Shown here piece after piece: positions 9,412-18,711 of a stretch of DNA of 55,260 nt. This stretch comes from Candidatus Neomarinimicrobiota bacterium (GTDB taxonomy: Bacteria; Fidelibacterota; SORT01). The stretch covers positions 1 to 55,260 of the forward strand of contig JACZTG010000014.1 of assembly GCA_022573815.1 (NCBI GenBank), given 5' to 3'. How positions within the stretch are numbered: position 1 is the stretch's first letter; each line of letters opens with the position of its first letter. Position numbers and translations under genes: made by a program. The notes under the pieces are model-generated. The model had not been told where the DNA came from. It saw only the letters and a list, made by a program, of their open reading frames with translations, and did not search any database.

Positions 9412-9460
9412 GGAGTGCATTGACTGTGTCAATGCGGCATCAACACAGTTGATGTACTCC
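9412..9460. repeat. 49-base hairpin
   Basis: GGAGTGCATTGACTGTGT pairs with ACACAGTTGATGTACTCC across a 13-base loop (18-position stem, three or so mismatches or wobble pairs). It resembles hairpin repeats moved by REP-associated tyrosine transposases, but no transposase is nearby. It occurs only once in this window. It is followed by a seven-base run and no T-tract, so a terminator is unlikely. Confidence 0.6.
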
Positions 9461-9522
9461 GATAAAACGCATAGCTCAGGCGGATAAATCCTGACTCGCA
9501 TAGAAATTCTTCACAGGTCAAC

Positions 9523-10743
9523 TCAGTAAAACTTATCTATTTTCTCTAACCGGTAAATGTCCTGATTGTTATTCCGGAAAGCGGTGAACAGCAGTTCGTT
9601 TTTCGTTGGATGAAAGGCGGCGTAGTCTTCATCCGAAGGATGACTCGTCATTTGAATTGTGAAAGAGTCCGAAACTCTCAAAAGCCATAAATCATCATTT
9701 CCTGCTCTGTCAGAAGTAAACGCAATATAATTTCCATCGGGAGACCAAACGGGATTTTTCTCGGCCGAGCTCCAATCAACAAGTTTCAGAGGCTCTCCGC
9801 TGCCAACATCTTTCACCCACAGGTCGAAGCTGCCGTCAATATCTGAATGAAAAACCACCCGGCTGTTATCGGGAGAGATTGACGGATGACCGTCGGAGCC
9901 CTCTCGAAATAACAATGGCGACGCCTGGAGATCTTCTATCCTGAGATTCCAAATGTCGGTTACTCCATCTTTTTCACGTTCATAAAATATAAATTCTCCG
10001 TTGTTGCTTCCCGTAGGGAAAAACGCCTCGGCAGTTGAGTCTTCAGTCAGCACCGTCAGCTCGTCAGTATCAAGGTTCAGCAGGCGAAGCTGAAACGAGC
10101 CTGAATCGTTAGAGGCGTATAGGACACTGTTCATCGCAGACCAATATGACGGCATTATATCAGATTTCGGATTGTTGGAGAGATTCAGCGCATTGCTTGC
10201 AAACGTATCAATCAGAGCGCTATTGTCTATGGAAAAAAGTTCCATATTTCCGTTCCGCAGACTTTGCACAATAACTCTAAGCGAGTCCGAAGTGTAGGTC
10301 GGCACCGTATTGAACAATTCCGTATTCCCTTTATTACTCGTAATTCTTTTTATGGTCAGCATATCGACTTTGAACAGCAGACTGTCAGTGTAAAAAGATT
10401 CATCATTCCACCACGATACGATAAGTGAGTAAAAAGTTCCGTCTTTGAAAAGAGTGGAATCAGAAAAATTTAACGGAAGAGTCTCGACCTTCCCCTGTAG
10501 GGTCGTATCCAAAACGCCGGCTATCTGATAGTTGGTCATATCCACCGACGAATTAGAATTTATATTCAGACGAATGCTCACCTCGCCGGAGACATTGAAG
10601 CCGTGAGCGGGATAAATTATCTCTAAAAACTCTTCGGTTTCTCCGTTGCCCAACAACCCGTCATCCGAACAACCGGTAAACAAGAAAAAAACCGCAAAAA
10701 GCGGGAGCATTGAAATGCAGCTGTTTAGTCTATTTTTATTCAT
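9523..10743 (-). CDS. TolB-like beta-propeller lipoprotein
   Basis: A 406-residue protein. The lipobox LFTGC puts the lipidated cysteine at residue 25 after a short Lys/Arg N-terminus and a hydrophobic core. The body holds repeats of the PD40/WD40-like type found in TolB, for example NPVWSPDGNYIAFTSDRAG and HPSISPDNSRVVFHSDIDG, so it should fold as a periplasm-facing beta-propeller. The frame stays open upstream through the tRNA-Gly gene, but that stretch is only the tRNA read as codons, so the ATG at 10743 is the start. It lies just eight bases after the tRNA 3' end. There is no room for a Shine-Dalgarno, and the mRNA would be nearly leaderless after tRNA processing. Confidence 0.85.
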   Translation of the reverse strand: MNKNRLNSCISMLPLFAVFFLFTGCSDDGLLGNGETEEFLEIIYPAHGFNVSGEVSIRLNINSNSSVDMTNYQIAGVLDTTLQGKVETLPLNFSDSTLFKDGTFYSLIVSWWNDESFYTDSLLFKVDMLTIKRITSNKGNTELFNTVPTYTSDSLRVIVQSLRNGNMELFSIDNSALIDTFASNALNLSNNPKSDIMPSYWSAMNSVLYASNDSGSFQLRLLNLDTDELTVLTEDSTAEAFFPTGSNNGEFIFYEREKDGVTDIWNLRIEDLQASPLLFREGSDGHPSISPDNSRVVFHSDIDGSFDLWVKDVGSGEPLKLVDWSSAEKNPVWSPDGNYIAFTSDRAGNDDLWLLRVSDSFTIQMTSHPSDEDYAAFHPTKNELLFTAFRNNNQDIYRLEKIDKFY

Positions 10744-10751
10744 AATTTTTG

Positions 10752-10824
<73 letters not shown>

Positions 10825-10930
10825 AATCATTAAAAGCTGACAATTGAAATATATATGCGGAGAGGTAGAAACCAAATAGTTATCGAAAATAATCGTACTT
10901 TTGAATAGTTATGAACAAGTTAAGAACATA

Positions 10931-10939
10931 TTATCCACA
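10931..10939 (+). promoter_or_regulatory. DnaA box upstream of nrdJ
   Basis: TTATCCACA is an exact match to the consensus DnaA box. It lies about 55 bases upstream of the proposed nrdJ -35. DnaA control of ribonucleotide reductase is established for E. coli nrdAB, so a similar role is plausible here. A single box can occur by chance. Confidence 0.5.
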
Positions 10940-10965
10940 CAAAATGATGTAAAATGTTAACAAAT

Positions 10966-10983
10966 ACCACTATATATAGTATT
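10966..10983. promoter_or_regulatory. NrdR box (proximal pair 1)
   Basis: Contains the perfect 12-base palindrome ACTATATATAGT (10969-10980), matching the core of the NrdR-box consensus ACACWATATATWGTGT. It sits immediately upstream of the -35 of the proposed nrdJ promoter. NrdR represses ribonucleotide reductase operons in response to dATP/ATP. Boxes usually occur in pairs. Confidence 0.7.
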
Positions 10984-10989
10984 TTTTTC

Positions 10990-11018
10990 TTGACTGCGTT
11001 CTTCGGCTTTTATATATT
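10990..11018 (+). promoter_or_regulatory. Sigma-70 type promoter of nrdJ
   Basis: TTGACT at 10990-10995, a 17-base spacer, then TATATT at 11013-11018: a good housekeeping promoter. It lies directly downstream of the NrdR box, and the second degenerate box overlaps its -10. Confidence 0.7.
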
Positions 11019-11022
11019 GATT
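11007..11022. promoter_or_regulatory. Degenerate second NrdR box
   Basis: CTTTTATATATTGATT keeps the TATATAT core of the NrdR consensus but has poor flanks. Its centre is 40 bases from the first box, close to four helical turns, and it covers the -10 element. This is weaker evidence than for the first box. Confidence 0.4.
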
Positions 11023-11136
11023 TTCCGGTGGGCAGGCGTATAACGCCGCATATATATTAAAAAAGAATAGTTAAGAAGTAAAAAGAATTTAACAGAGTCC
11101 GTCTCTGTTATCACCTCAAGTAAGAAGGAAGCGAGA

Positions 11137-13617
11137 ATGAACTCAAATATCCCTATTGAATTTCAAGAACCAACGAAAAATGAAACACCCGTCAAACAGG
11201 CGAAAGCATCTTCACAAACAGCGCCGGCGGATGTTTCAAAGGGATTAGAAAAAGAGAGCCTGCCTCTTAAATCCAGGGAAACAAAAAATAAATATCTCCT
11301 GACCGAGAGCGAACTGCAGCTGTTAAAAGAAAAGTATTATTCCGGCGAAGATGGCGGTTCCAAGCTCGCCGAGGCGATGGAAACAAAAGCGTACTATCCC
11401 GAAAACGATCTTGCCGCTGACGTCTTGGTGAAAAAATATCTTGCTCCAAACGAAAAAGGACCGCTGCATTTATGGCACAGAGTCGCAAAGTCTGTCGCTT
11501 CGGTTGAGGATAACAAGCAGGAATGGTATGAAAAATTCTTCTCGATCTTAAAAGACTTCAAATTTATTCCCGGCGGCAGAGTTATGCACGCCGCAGGACG
11601 GGAAGACGCGCGCCGGCGACCGACTCTCTCCAACTGCTATGTAATTCCTATAAAGGAAGACAGCTTAGAAGGCATTTATCAATGTTTATTTGATTCGGCA
11701 ATGGTTTACCGCACAGGAGGCGGTGTTGGAACAGACCTTTCGTCCCTACGTCCACAAGGCGCAATAGTCAATGCCACAGTGGATTCTTCTCCGGGTATCA
11801 CCGCATTTATGAATTTGTTCAGCGAGTCCACAAATACGGTTTCTCAAGCAGGAAGACGCGGAGCGCTTATGCTTACGCTCCGTGTTGATCATCCTGACAT
11901 AGAAAATTTCATCACAATTAAAAATGACAAGTCTCGCAATATCGTGCAGCACGCGAACATTAGTGTCCTTATCACCAACGAATTTATGGATGCTGTTTCA
12001 GCCGACGAAAAGTTCGAGCTGAGGTGGGGCGGAAAGGTTTACCGGACAGTCCGGGCAAAGGAATTGTGGGATAAAATTATAAATAACGCACACGCTTCCG
12101 CGGAACCGGGAATCATATTCTGGGATACGATGCGTGAGTATCATAATAACGAATACATCACTCCTCTTTCGAGCACCAACCCGTGCGGCGAGCAGCCTCT
12201 GCCGGAATTCACCGCCTGCAATCTCGGTAATATCAACCTTCTGGCATTAGTGGATGAAAACGGTGAATTCGATTACAATGAGCTGAGAGAGATAACGGCG
12301 ATTTCCACACGCTTTCTCGATAATGTCATCACATATAATTATCCGAACCACGCTCTCGAAGAAATAAAAACCGCCGTTGGAAATGATAGGCGTGTAGGTT
12401 TGGGGATCACCGCATTGGGTGATACATTTGTGAAAATGGGTATCAAGTACGACACGGAAGAAGCGTTGGACACGGTTGATAAAATTATGAAAGTCATACG
12501 CGACACCGCTTATCTCGAGTCCATAAATCTTGCCGAGGAAAAGGGAGCGTATCCGCAATTTGATTGGGAAGGATATTCAAAAAGTAAATTCGTGAAAGCT
12601 CTCCCCCGTTCTATCAAAAGTAAAATCAAGGAAAGCGGTATCCGCAATTGCACTCTCATAACCGTTCCCCCCGTCGGCACAGGCTCAATCGTAGCCGAAA
12701 CGAGTTCGGGCGTGGAACCCATCTATCAGATCAGCTACGAGCGCAGAGTTAAGAATCAGGACGGTCATTCTTTCAGCACATACAAGGTCTTTCATCCGCT
12801 CATAAAACAACTGTTTGATACGGACGAAAATCTGCCTGATTGGGTAGTAACTGCATACGATATTGATCCGTTTTTCAGAGTGAAGATGCAGGGGCAAATT
12901 CAAAAATACACCGACAGCAGCATTTCTTCAACCGTCAATCTTCCCGAGGACACCCCCGTGGAAACTATAAGCGACATTTATATATCTGCGTATAAAACAG
13001 GCTTAAAAGGAATAACAGTTTATCGGGAAGGCAGCCGCGAAGGAATATTAATTACCGAAAAAGAGAAAAAGACTGAAGCCGTAAAAAATGAAATGAAACT
13101 AAATCCGCGCTACCGTCCGATGCTTACCTCCGGTGTGACACAAAGAGTAAGAACAGGCGAAGGAAACCTCTACATCACTATAAATGAAGATGATAGAGGG
13201 ATTTGCGAAGTCTTTACTACTATTGGCAAAGCAGGCGGGAATGCTCAGGCGCAATCGGAAGCCGTCAGCAGGCTCATATCTCTCGCCCTTCGTTCGGGTC
13301 TAAATCCGCACGAAGTCGTAAAACAGCTAAAGGGAATAAGCGGGCCTTCTCCTGTCTGGCAGGACGGAGATGTAATTCTCTCTACGCCGGATGCAATCGG
13401 TAAAGCTCTGGAGAAATACTTAGCCGATCGGTCCCCTAAAAATAAACAGAACGAAGAATCTTCCGGATTCACTTTTTTGGAAGGAACTGCCGAGACATTA
13501 GAAACAACAGAAACAAGAGTGAAAAGCTATACCCTTTGCATCGAGTGCGGCTCCACAATGACACATGAAAACGGCTGTATTGTCTGTAAGCATTGCGGCT
13601 ATTCCAAGTGTTCATGA
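11137..13617 (+). CDS. nrdJ: Adenosylcobalamin-dependent ribonucleotide reductase (class II)
   Basis: An 826-residue class II reductase that makes dNTPs for DNA synthesis using coenzyme B12, with or without oxygen. Visible catalytic residues are the redox Cys167 (LSNCYV), the radical-site Cys350 and Glu352 in NPCGEQPLPEF, and the second redox Cys361 (ACNLGN), with the usual 11-residue spacing. VPPVGTGSIVAETSSGVEP is the conserved phosphate-binding region. A TSCPD-like domain follows, and the C-terminus is cysteine-rich (CIECGS...CIVCKHCGYSKC), the swinging redox tail. No intein interrupts it. The start ATG has AAGAAGGAAG upstream. Expression is probably controlled by NrdR and perhaps DnaA. 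No cobalamin riboswitch was seen in the leader. Confidence 0.97.
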   Translation: MNSNIPIEFQEPTKNETPVKQAKASSQTAPADVSKGLEKESLPLKSRETKNKYLLTESELQLLKEKYYSGEDGGSKLAEAMETKAYYPENDLAADVLVKKYLAPNEKGPLHLWHRVAKSVASVEDNKQEWYEKFFSILKDFKFIPGGRVMHAAGREDARRRPTLSNCYVIPIKEDSLEGIYQCLFDSAMVYRTGGGVGTDLSSLRPQGAIVNATVDSSPGITAFMNLFSESTNTVSQAGRRGALMLTLRVDHPDIENFITIKNDKSRNIVQHANISVLITNEFMDAVSADEKFELRWGGKVYRTVRAKELWDKIINNAHASAEPGIIFWDTMREYHNNEYITPLSSTNPCGEQPLPEFTACNLGNINLLALVDENGEFDYNELREITAISTRFLDNVITYNYPNHALEEIKTAVGNDRRVGLGITALGDTFVKMGIKYDTEEALDTVDKIMKVIRDTAYLESINLAEEKGAYPQFDWEGYSKSKFVKALPRSIKSKIKESGIRNCTLITVPPVGTGSIVAETSSGVEPIYQISYERRVKNQDGHSFSTYKVFHPLIKQLFDTDENLPDWVVTAYDIDPFFRVKMQGQIQKYTDSSISSTVNLPEDTPVETISDIYISAYKTGLKGITVYREGSREGILITEKEKKTEAVKNEMKLNPRYRPMLTSGVTQRVRTGEGNLYITINEDDRGICEVFTTIGKAGGNAQAQSEAVSRLISLALRSGLNPHEVVKQLKGISGPSPVWQDGDVILSTPDAIGKALEKYLADRSPKNKQNEESSGFTFLEGTAETLETTETRVKSYTLCIECGSTMTHENGCIVCKHCGYSKCS

Positions 13618-13632
13618 AACACCGCTGCTGAA

Positions 13633-14559
13633 GTGATTTCCACACAGGCTATTCAAAGCAGCGCGCTTGGCGACGACCTTTCGATTTCTCATACGAATAA
13701 GCTCAATCTGGAAACTCAAGAACAGCTTGATATAGACAAAACGCTCTCAAGCGGACAATCATTCCGATGGACGAAAAACGAAGACGGTTCATGGCTCGGC
13801 TCAATTGAGGGGAATCGTTATAAACTCAATCAGCTGTCGAAAGATGGAAACGGTTCGGTCATTGAGTACGATACTTCATCCGTTGATAATAACGAGAGCA
13901 AGATAAAAAAGTTTTTCGATCTGGACAGGCGCTATTCCGATATTTTCGATTCTTTCCGTGATGATCCCTTTCTCTCCCAGGCAATGAAGGCTCATGCGGG
14001 TTTAAGGGTACTGACGCAAAACCCGTGGGAAACTATAATCTCTTTCATCCTTTCCACCGCAAGTAACATCCCGCGTATAAAAGGCAATATTGAACGGCTT
14101 TGCGCTTCATACGGAACAAAACGGATAGATATGTTCGGCGAATACAATGATTTTCCCACCGCAAAGAAGTTAGCAGCGGCTTCTGAAGATGAATTCAAAA
14201 AATTAGGTTTCGGTTACCGCGCTCCCTATGTGCTGAACAGCTCGATCATTATCGCTGAAGATAATGAATTCATATCTTCAATTAGACTGATGTCTTATGA
14301 AGACGGAAAGAAAAAATTGTGCGAACTTCCGGGTGTTGGCGAAAAAGTCGCTGATTGCGTCCTGCTCTTCTCATTTGGTTTCGGCGAGAGTTTCCCTGTG
14401 GATACATGGATTCTGAAAGTATTGAAAAAATATTATCGCGCGGATGAATCAATCAGCGCTAAAAAAGCGTCTGAATTCGGAAGGCAACGGTTCGGGAAAT
14501 ACGCCGGAGTTGTTCAGCAGTTTATGTTCGAGTATGGCCGGGAATTAAATCTGAAGTAA
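13633..14559 (+). CDS. ogg: 8-oxoguanine DNA glycosylase/AP lyase (OGG1 type)
   Basis: A 308-residue protein that follows nrdJ by 15 bases, presumably in the same transcript. The N-terminal beta domain carries TLSSGQSFRW (37-46). The middle has NPWETIISFILS and SNIPRIKGNIERLC, typical of OGG1. The helix-hairpin-helix LPGVGEKVADC holds the catalytic lysine (Lys238), and PVDTWI supplies the catalytic Asp257. It should excise 8-oxoG opposite C and cleave the abasic site. The start is GTG with a poor ribosome site. No ATG occurs before the conserved domain, so the first ~20 residues are uncertain. Coupling to a reductase fits a genome-maintenance role. Confidence 0.9.
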   Translation: MISTQAIQSSALGDDLSISHTNKLNLETQEQLDIDKTLSSGQSFRWTKNEDGSWLGSIEGNRYKLNQLSKDGNGSVIEYDTSSVDNNESKIKKFFDLDRRYSDIFDSFRDDPFLSQAMKAHAGLRVLTQNPWETIISFILSTASNIPRIKGNIERLCASYGTKRIDMFGEYNDFPTAKKLAAASEDEFKKLGFGYRAPYVLNSSIIIAEDNEFISSIRLMSYEDGKKKLCELPGVGEKVADCVLLFSFGFGESFPVDTWILKVLKKYYRADESISAKKASEFGRQRFGKYAGVVQQFMFEYGRELNLK

Positions 14560-14587
14560 GTTTCTAAGTTCTTTAAAAAATCATCCC

Positions 14588-14912
14588 TCTTGTCATTCAG
14601 AGGAGCAGGGCGACTTCCCGCAATGACGAAAGGTTTTTGTGGATCAGGATTTATAGCCTGAACGCCACTTAATCCTATCCCTTTGAGAGGAGTGTCCGCC
14701 ACTTGGCGGACGAGCCTGTCCGACCAGTGCCAGGCGGGTAATCTCAATATTGCGACATCGAGAGATTTCGAGATAATATCAGAATCACACCCTCCGTCAC
14801 TTCGTGACACCTCCCTCAAGGGAGGAGGTTTACTCCCCATCCTTTTTAAGGAGGGGATAAAGAGGTGGTTGATTATTAAGCAGCGAGTCAGGATTTAGCC
14901 TGACCGTGAAGA
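14588..14912. repeat. Composite repeat block
   Basis: This fills the gap between the convergent ogg and frr genes. Units in order: gtcattcagaggagc...gcaatgacg; a TTTGAGAGGAGTG element carrying GTCCGCCACTTGGCGGAC; a unique core; then a CCGTCACTTCGTGAC palindrome, CCTCCCTCAAGGGAGG, CCTTTTTAAGG and finally a REP-like gtcaggatttagcctgac (14890-14907). The last could fold in the frr mRNA but has no T-run. Confidence 0.7.
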
Positions 14913-14919
14913 AGACCGA

Positions 14920-15477
14920 TTAGTCCTCCATTATCTCTTTTTCCTTTACTACCACCGTCTCATCAACAAGTTTGATATATTTATCCGTGTCATCCTGAAT
15001 GTTGTCATGGGCTATTTTAAGATCATCCTCGGAAATATGTCCCTCGTCTTTCAGCATATCAATATGATGATTGGCATCTTTGCGGATGTTACGGATAGCC
15101 ACCCTGCCGTCTTCCGACATTTTATGTATCACCTTCACCAATTCTATTCTCCGCTCTTCTGTGAGCGCAGGAATCGGAATGCGAATCATATTCCCGTCAT
15201 TGGTAGGAGTCAGTCCCAGCTCGGACATTGCGATTGCCTTTTCGATGTCCGCCATAGCGGACTTATCGTAAGGCTGTATAGCGATGAGCCGCGGCTCAGG
15301 GATACTTATTCCCGCTAACTGGACAAGAGGAGTCGGTGTGCCGTAATAGTCAACAGTGATGTGGTCGAGAAGACTCGTTGATGCCCTGCCTGTTCGCACA
15401 GCGGAGAAATGATGCTTGGTCGAATCCACTGATTTTTGCATTCTTTCTTGTGTGTCCTTGTAAATATCCTCAATCAT
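14920..15477 (-). CDS. frr: Ribosome recycling factor
   Basis: A 185-residue protein of the normal RRF length. It splits post-termination ribosomes together with EF-G. The conserved pattern is clear: [24 protein letters not shown] around residues 29-52, [41 protein letters not shown], and the C-terminal VRNIRKDA-type helix. Its start overlaps the pyrH stop by eight bases, so translation is coupled. It is the last gene of the rplM-frr cluster. Confidence 0.97.
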   Translation of the reverse strand: MIEDIYKDTQERMQKSVDSTKHHFSAVRTGRASTSLLDHITVDYYGTPTPLVQLAGISIPEPRLIAIQPYDKSAMADIEKAIAMSELGLTPTNDGNMIRIPIPALTEERRIELVKVIHKMSEDGRVAIRNIRKDANHHIDMLKDEGHISEDDLKIAHDNIQDDTDKYIKLVDETVVVKEKEIMED

Positions 15478-16198
15478 TTTTCACTCCCGATACTGTTGAG
15501 CCAATATTTTCACCGGTAAGTAATTTAATGAGATTTCCCGGTGTCTTCATATTATATACTTTTATAGGTAAATTATTTTCCATGCAGAGACTGATCGCGG
15601 TGCTATCCATTACACGGAGATTTTTCTCAAGTATGTCCATATATTTGAGTTCGGGAATCAGCTTTGCGTCTGTGTTCTTTTCCGGGTCACTGTCATAAAC
15701 CCCATCAACTTTTGTTCCCTTGATAAGAATTTCCGCTCCGATTTCAATGCTCCGCAGAGCGGCGGCGGTATCAGTTGTAAAATAAGGGCTGCCCGTTCCT
15801 GCGGAGAACAATACTACCCGCCCTCTCTCAAGGTGCCTCACAGCTCTGCGCCTGATATACGGTTCGGAGATTTCGTCCATTTTAATAGCCGTCATTGCGC
15901 GGGTCTTTATCCCCTTTTTTTCAAGAGCGTCCTGCATTGCCAGGGAATTAATGATAGTGGCGAGCATACCCATTTGGTCGCCTGTCGCCCGATCTATCTC
16001 AGAATCTTTTGCGTTTAATCCCCTGAAGATGTTTCCACCTCCGATGACTATCCCCATCTGAACGCCTGTAGATGTCGCTTCAACGATTTCTGATGCGATT
16101 TCTCTTACCGTATTCGAATCAATGCCGAATTCTTTATCTCCGGCGAGAACTTCACCGCTGAATTTTAGCAGCACTCGCTTGTATATGGATTCAGGCAT
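15470..16198 (-). CDS. pyrH: UMP kinase
   Basis: A 242-residue bacterial uridylate kinase (amino-acid kinase fold), making UDP from UMP with ATP. It shows [12 protein letters not shown] (7-18), the GGGNIFRG loop (about 53-60), [19 protein letters not shown] and the [27 protein letters not shown] nucleotide-binding region. The tsf-rpsB cluster lies upstream, separated by a terminator, so pyrH-frr probably has its own promoter or relies on read-through. Confidence 0.97.
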   Translation of the reverse strand: MPESIYKRVLLKFSGEVLAGDKEFGIDSNTVREIASEIVEATSTGVQMGIVIGGGNIFRGLNAKDSEIDRATGDQMGMLATIINSLAMQDALEKKGIKTRAMTAIKMDEISEPYIRRRAVRHLERGRVVLFSAGTGSPYFTTDTAAALRSIEIGAEILIKGTKVDGVYDSDPEKNTDAKLIPELKYMDILEKNLRVMDSTAISLCMENNLPIKVYNMKTPGNLIKLLTGENIGSTVSGVKND

Positions 16199-16289
16199 CT
16201 ATTCGGTTTCCAATTTCACTGAATATATAACTTTGCGCAGTTAAATGCAAAATCGAAACTGTCGCGCCTATGGAATACAGATCACGCTG

Positions 16290-16320
16290 AAAATAGAAAA
16301 TGCCGACATCTGAGTCGGCA
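16290..16320 (-). terminator. Rho-independent terminator after tsf
   Basis: A seven-pair stem TGCCGAC/GTCGGCA with loop ATCTGA at 16301-16320, followed on the minus strand by TTTTCTATTTT. It lies 35 bases after the tsf stop and would separate rplM-rpsI-rpsB-tsf from pyrH-frr. Confidence 0.85.
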
Positions 16321-16354
16321 TCAACTGAATTTAATTTAATAATGGGAAATGTTT

Positions 16355-16960
16355 TCAGGCTTTGGAATTATCTCCGAGTTGAAAACGGCTAAATCTGCTT
16401 ATAGTAATATTTTCGCCCAGCGTTCCCACGGAAGCTTTTATGATATCCGATATTGATTGGCTCGGCTCTTTTATATAAGCCTGCTCCATTAGACATACCT
16501 GCTTATACCACTTGTCCATCTTACCGTCAATTATCTTGTCTATCATATTCTCGGGTTTGCCTTCAAGGTCTTTACTTCCCGCGTGAACTTCCCGTTCTCT
16601 TTCGGCAAGTTCTTCAGGTATTTCGTCCCGGGTTACTGCAATAGGATTTGAGGCTGCTATCTGCATCGATACTTCTTTCGCCAATTTGAGAAATTCGTCG
16701 GTTCTTGCGACAAAATCAGTCTCACAATTTATTTCTACGATCACACCAAGTTTATTTCCGGGATGAATGTATGAAAGCACTGCCCCTTCATTCGCTTCCC
16801 TGCTTGATTTTGATTCTGCCTTCGCAATCCCCATTTTTCTTAGGTTATCGAATGCCTTTTCGATGTCTCCGTCTGCCTCTTTTAATGCGTTGCGGCAGTC
16901 AAGGACACCCGCCCCCGTTTTATCACGCAGCTGTTTAACTAGCTCAGCGCTTATTTCCAT
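16355..16960 (-). CDS. tsf: Elongation factor Ts (short form)
   Basis: A 201-residue EF-Ts, the nucleotide exchange factor for EF-Tu. The N-terminal UBA-like domain has VKQLRDKTGAGVLDCRNALK (9-28), and the core has TDFVAR (81-86). It is much shorter than the ~280-residue E. coli protein and ends soon after a single core subdomain, as in the Thermus-type short EF-Ts. This is a known natural form, not a truncation. rpsB precedes it by three bases. Confidence 0.97.
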   Translation of the reverse strand: MEISAELVKQLRDKTGAGVLDCRNALKEADGDIEKAFDNLRKMGIAKAESKSSREANEGAVLSYIHPGNKLGVIVEINCETDFVARTDEFLKLAKEVSMQIAASNPIAVTRDEIPEELAEREREVHAGSKDLEGKPENMIDKIIDGKMDKWYKQVCLMEQAYIKEPSQSISDIIKASVGTLGENITISRFSRFQLGDNSKA

Positions 16961-16963
16961 TTC

Positions 16964-17695
16964 TTATACTTTCTCCGCTTCGGGTTCGGTTTTCTCAATC
17001 TCTAATTTTTCTCTTCGCAGCTCAAGGGAGGCGACTACGGTGTCAACAAGTCGTTGAATTATCAGAGAAATAGTTCTCAGAGAATCATCGTTTGCAGGTA
17101 TCACGTGATCTATCAATGTTGGGTCTGTATCGGTATCAATAAGACCTATTATAGGTATATCTAATTTCCTCGCTTCTTTAATAGCAGTATCTTCATGTTT
17201 ACCGTCAACTAACACCATCAGATCGGGCAGGCGTTTCATCGCTTTAATGCCGCTAAATACATTATCAAGTTTGAGGCGCTCCCGCTCGAGTGTCAGGACT
17301 TCTTTTTTGGTCAGTCCTTCATACATCTTGGCGCCTTCTTCCTCAAACTTCTCTAATTTCTTAATGCTTTTACGAATCGTAGAGAAATTTGTCAATGTTC
17401 CGCCAAGCCACCGATGGGTGATGTAATACATTCCGCACCGTTCTGCCTCTTTACGGATAAGACCTTTAGTCTGTTTCTTGGTACCCACGAAAAGGATGGT
17501 CCCGCCTTCCGAAACTGCATTGCTAATTATATTTACAGCCTCTTCAATCTGGGATTTAGTTTTGCTCAGGTCGATCAAATGAATGGAATTTTTTTCCATA
17601 AAAATGTATGGCTCCATCTTCGGATGCCATTTCCTTGTCAGATGCCCAAAATGAGCGCCCGTATCTAATAACTGTTGTATACTAATTTCGTCCAA
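16964..17695 (-). CDS. rpsB: 30S ribosomal protein S2
   Basis: A 243-residue S2 of the small ribosomal subunit. Conserved segments include LLDTGAHFGHLTRKWHPKM near the N-terminus, FVGTKKQTKGLI, RWLGGTLTNF and the C-terminal VIPANDDSLRTI. It is part of rplM-rpsI-rpsB-tsf, and its start lies 15 bases below the rpsI stop. Length and order are normal. Confidence 0.98.
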   Translation of the reverse strand: MDEISIQQLLDTGAHFGHLTRKWHPKMEPYIFMEKNSIHLIDLSKTKSQIEEAVNIISNAVSEGGTILFVGTKKQTKGLIRKEAERCGMYYITHRWLGGTLTNFSTIRKSIKKLEKFEEEGAKMYEGLTKKEVLTLERERLKLDNVFSGIKAMKRLPDLMVLVDGKHEDTAIKEARKLDIPIIGLIDTDTDPTLIDHVIPANDDSLRTISLIIQRLVDTVVASLELRREKLEIEKTEPEAEKV

Positions 17696-17710
17696 TAGAA
17701 CCTTCTGATT

Positions 17711-18106
17711 TTATCTCTTAGAGAATTGAAATGCTCTTCGCGCCCCACGAAGACCATATTTCTTTCGTTCAACCATACGAGAATCGCGTGTAAGAAAACC
17801 TGCTTTCTTCAAAACGGGTCGAAGCTCCTCGTCTATTTTCAGTAATGCCCTTGAAATTCCGAGCCTGATTGCTCCTGCCTGCGAACTCAAGCCGCCCCCT
17901 TTTACGGTGGCGATAACATCGTATTTGGAATCTGCTTCGATTGCGCCAAATGGCTGGTTTATTACGTATTGAAGGGATTTTCTGGGAAAATAATCGTCAA
18001 CTTCACGCTTATTGATACTGAATCCACCTTTTCCCGACACTAACCAAACTCTTGCTATTGCTTTCTTTCTTCTACCTGTACCGTAAAAATTTTCTTTTTT
18101 TACCAT
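17711..18106 (-). CDS. rpsI: 30S ribosomal protein S9
   Basis: A 131-residue S9. It has the family pattern [17 protein letters not shown]-like [31 protein letters not shown] and the C-terminal [24 protein letters not shown], whose last basic residues reach the ribosomal P site. The gene follows rplM by six bases, the classical L13-S9 pair. Confidence 0.98.
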   Translation of the reverse strand: MVKKENFYGTGRRKKAIARVWLVSGKGGFSINKREVDDYFPRKSLQYVINQPFGAIEADSKYDVIATVKGGGLSSQAGAIRLGISRALLKIDEELRPVLKKAGFLTRDSRMVERKKYGLRGARRAFQFSKR

Positions 18107-18112
18107 AAATTC

Positions 18113-18541
18113 CTAAACTTCTAACACTTTTGGTTCTTGCGCGCTGTGTGGATGGTCCGAACCGGCATAAACTTTAAGTTTCCTGAATAATGCCCTGCCG
18201 AGTTTTGTGTGAGGCAGCATCCCCTTGACAGCCTTCTCAATCACACGTTCTGGATTCGATTCCATCATATCTTTTAAAATTGTCTCTTTTATACCACCCG
18301 GGTAACCGGTGTGCCTGTAATATTTTTTAGTTTCATATTTATTGCCGGTAACTTTGATTTTCTCTGCGTTGATGATTACTACGAAATCGCCGCCGTCCAT
18401 ATGATAAGCGAATTTCGGTTTATGTTTTCCCATGAGTAAGTGCGAAACTTTTGCCGCTAATCTGCCCAGCACTTTGTCTTCCGCGTCTATCAGAAGCCAA
18501 TCGCGTTGCAGTTCATCTTGTTTCGGACTGTATGTTCCCAT
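18113..18541 (-). CDS. rplM: 50S ribosomal protein L13
   Basis: A 142-residue L13 if started at the ATG at 18541, which follows a good ribosome site (AGGAAAA). An ATG at 18583 would add 14 residues with no counterpart in the family. Conserved stretches include [47 protein letters not shown] and [18 protein letters not shown]. It is the first gene of the ribosomal cluster, with a promoter-like sequence just upstream. Confidence 0.97.
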   Translation of the reverse strand: MGTYSPKQDELQRDWLLIDAEDKVLGRLAAKVSHLLMGKHKPKFAYHMDGGDFVVIINAEKIKVTGNKYETKKYYRHTGYPGGIKETILKDMMESNPERVIEKAVKGMLPHTKLGRALFRKLKVYAGSDHPHSAQEPKVLEV

Positions 18542-18585
18542 CACTTTTTCCTGTTCCTCAATAAATACATTGTTCAGCCGCAAAA

Positions 18586-18612
18586 AGTATATTCAAACCG
18601 CAAGATAGTCAA
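18586..18612 (-). promoter_or_regulatory. Probable promoter of rplM
   Basis: On the minus strand TTGACT (18612-18607) is followed after 15 bases by TATACT (18591-18586), about 45 bases before the L13 start. Both hexamers are good, but the spacer is shorter than the usual 16-18, so this is moderate evidence. Confidence 0.45.
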
Positions 18613-18711
18613 GGTTTTTTTTGATATAACACGCTGTTTTTGGGAAATAATTCGGTCTGTTGGTAAAGTTGGATCTGAGCTGGATATTTTTGCCGTAATT
18701 TTCTTCCTCCG

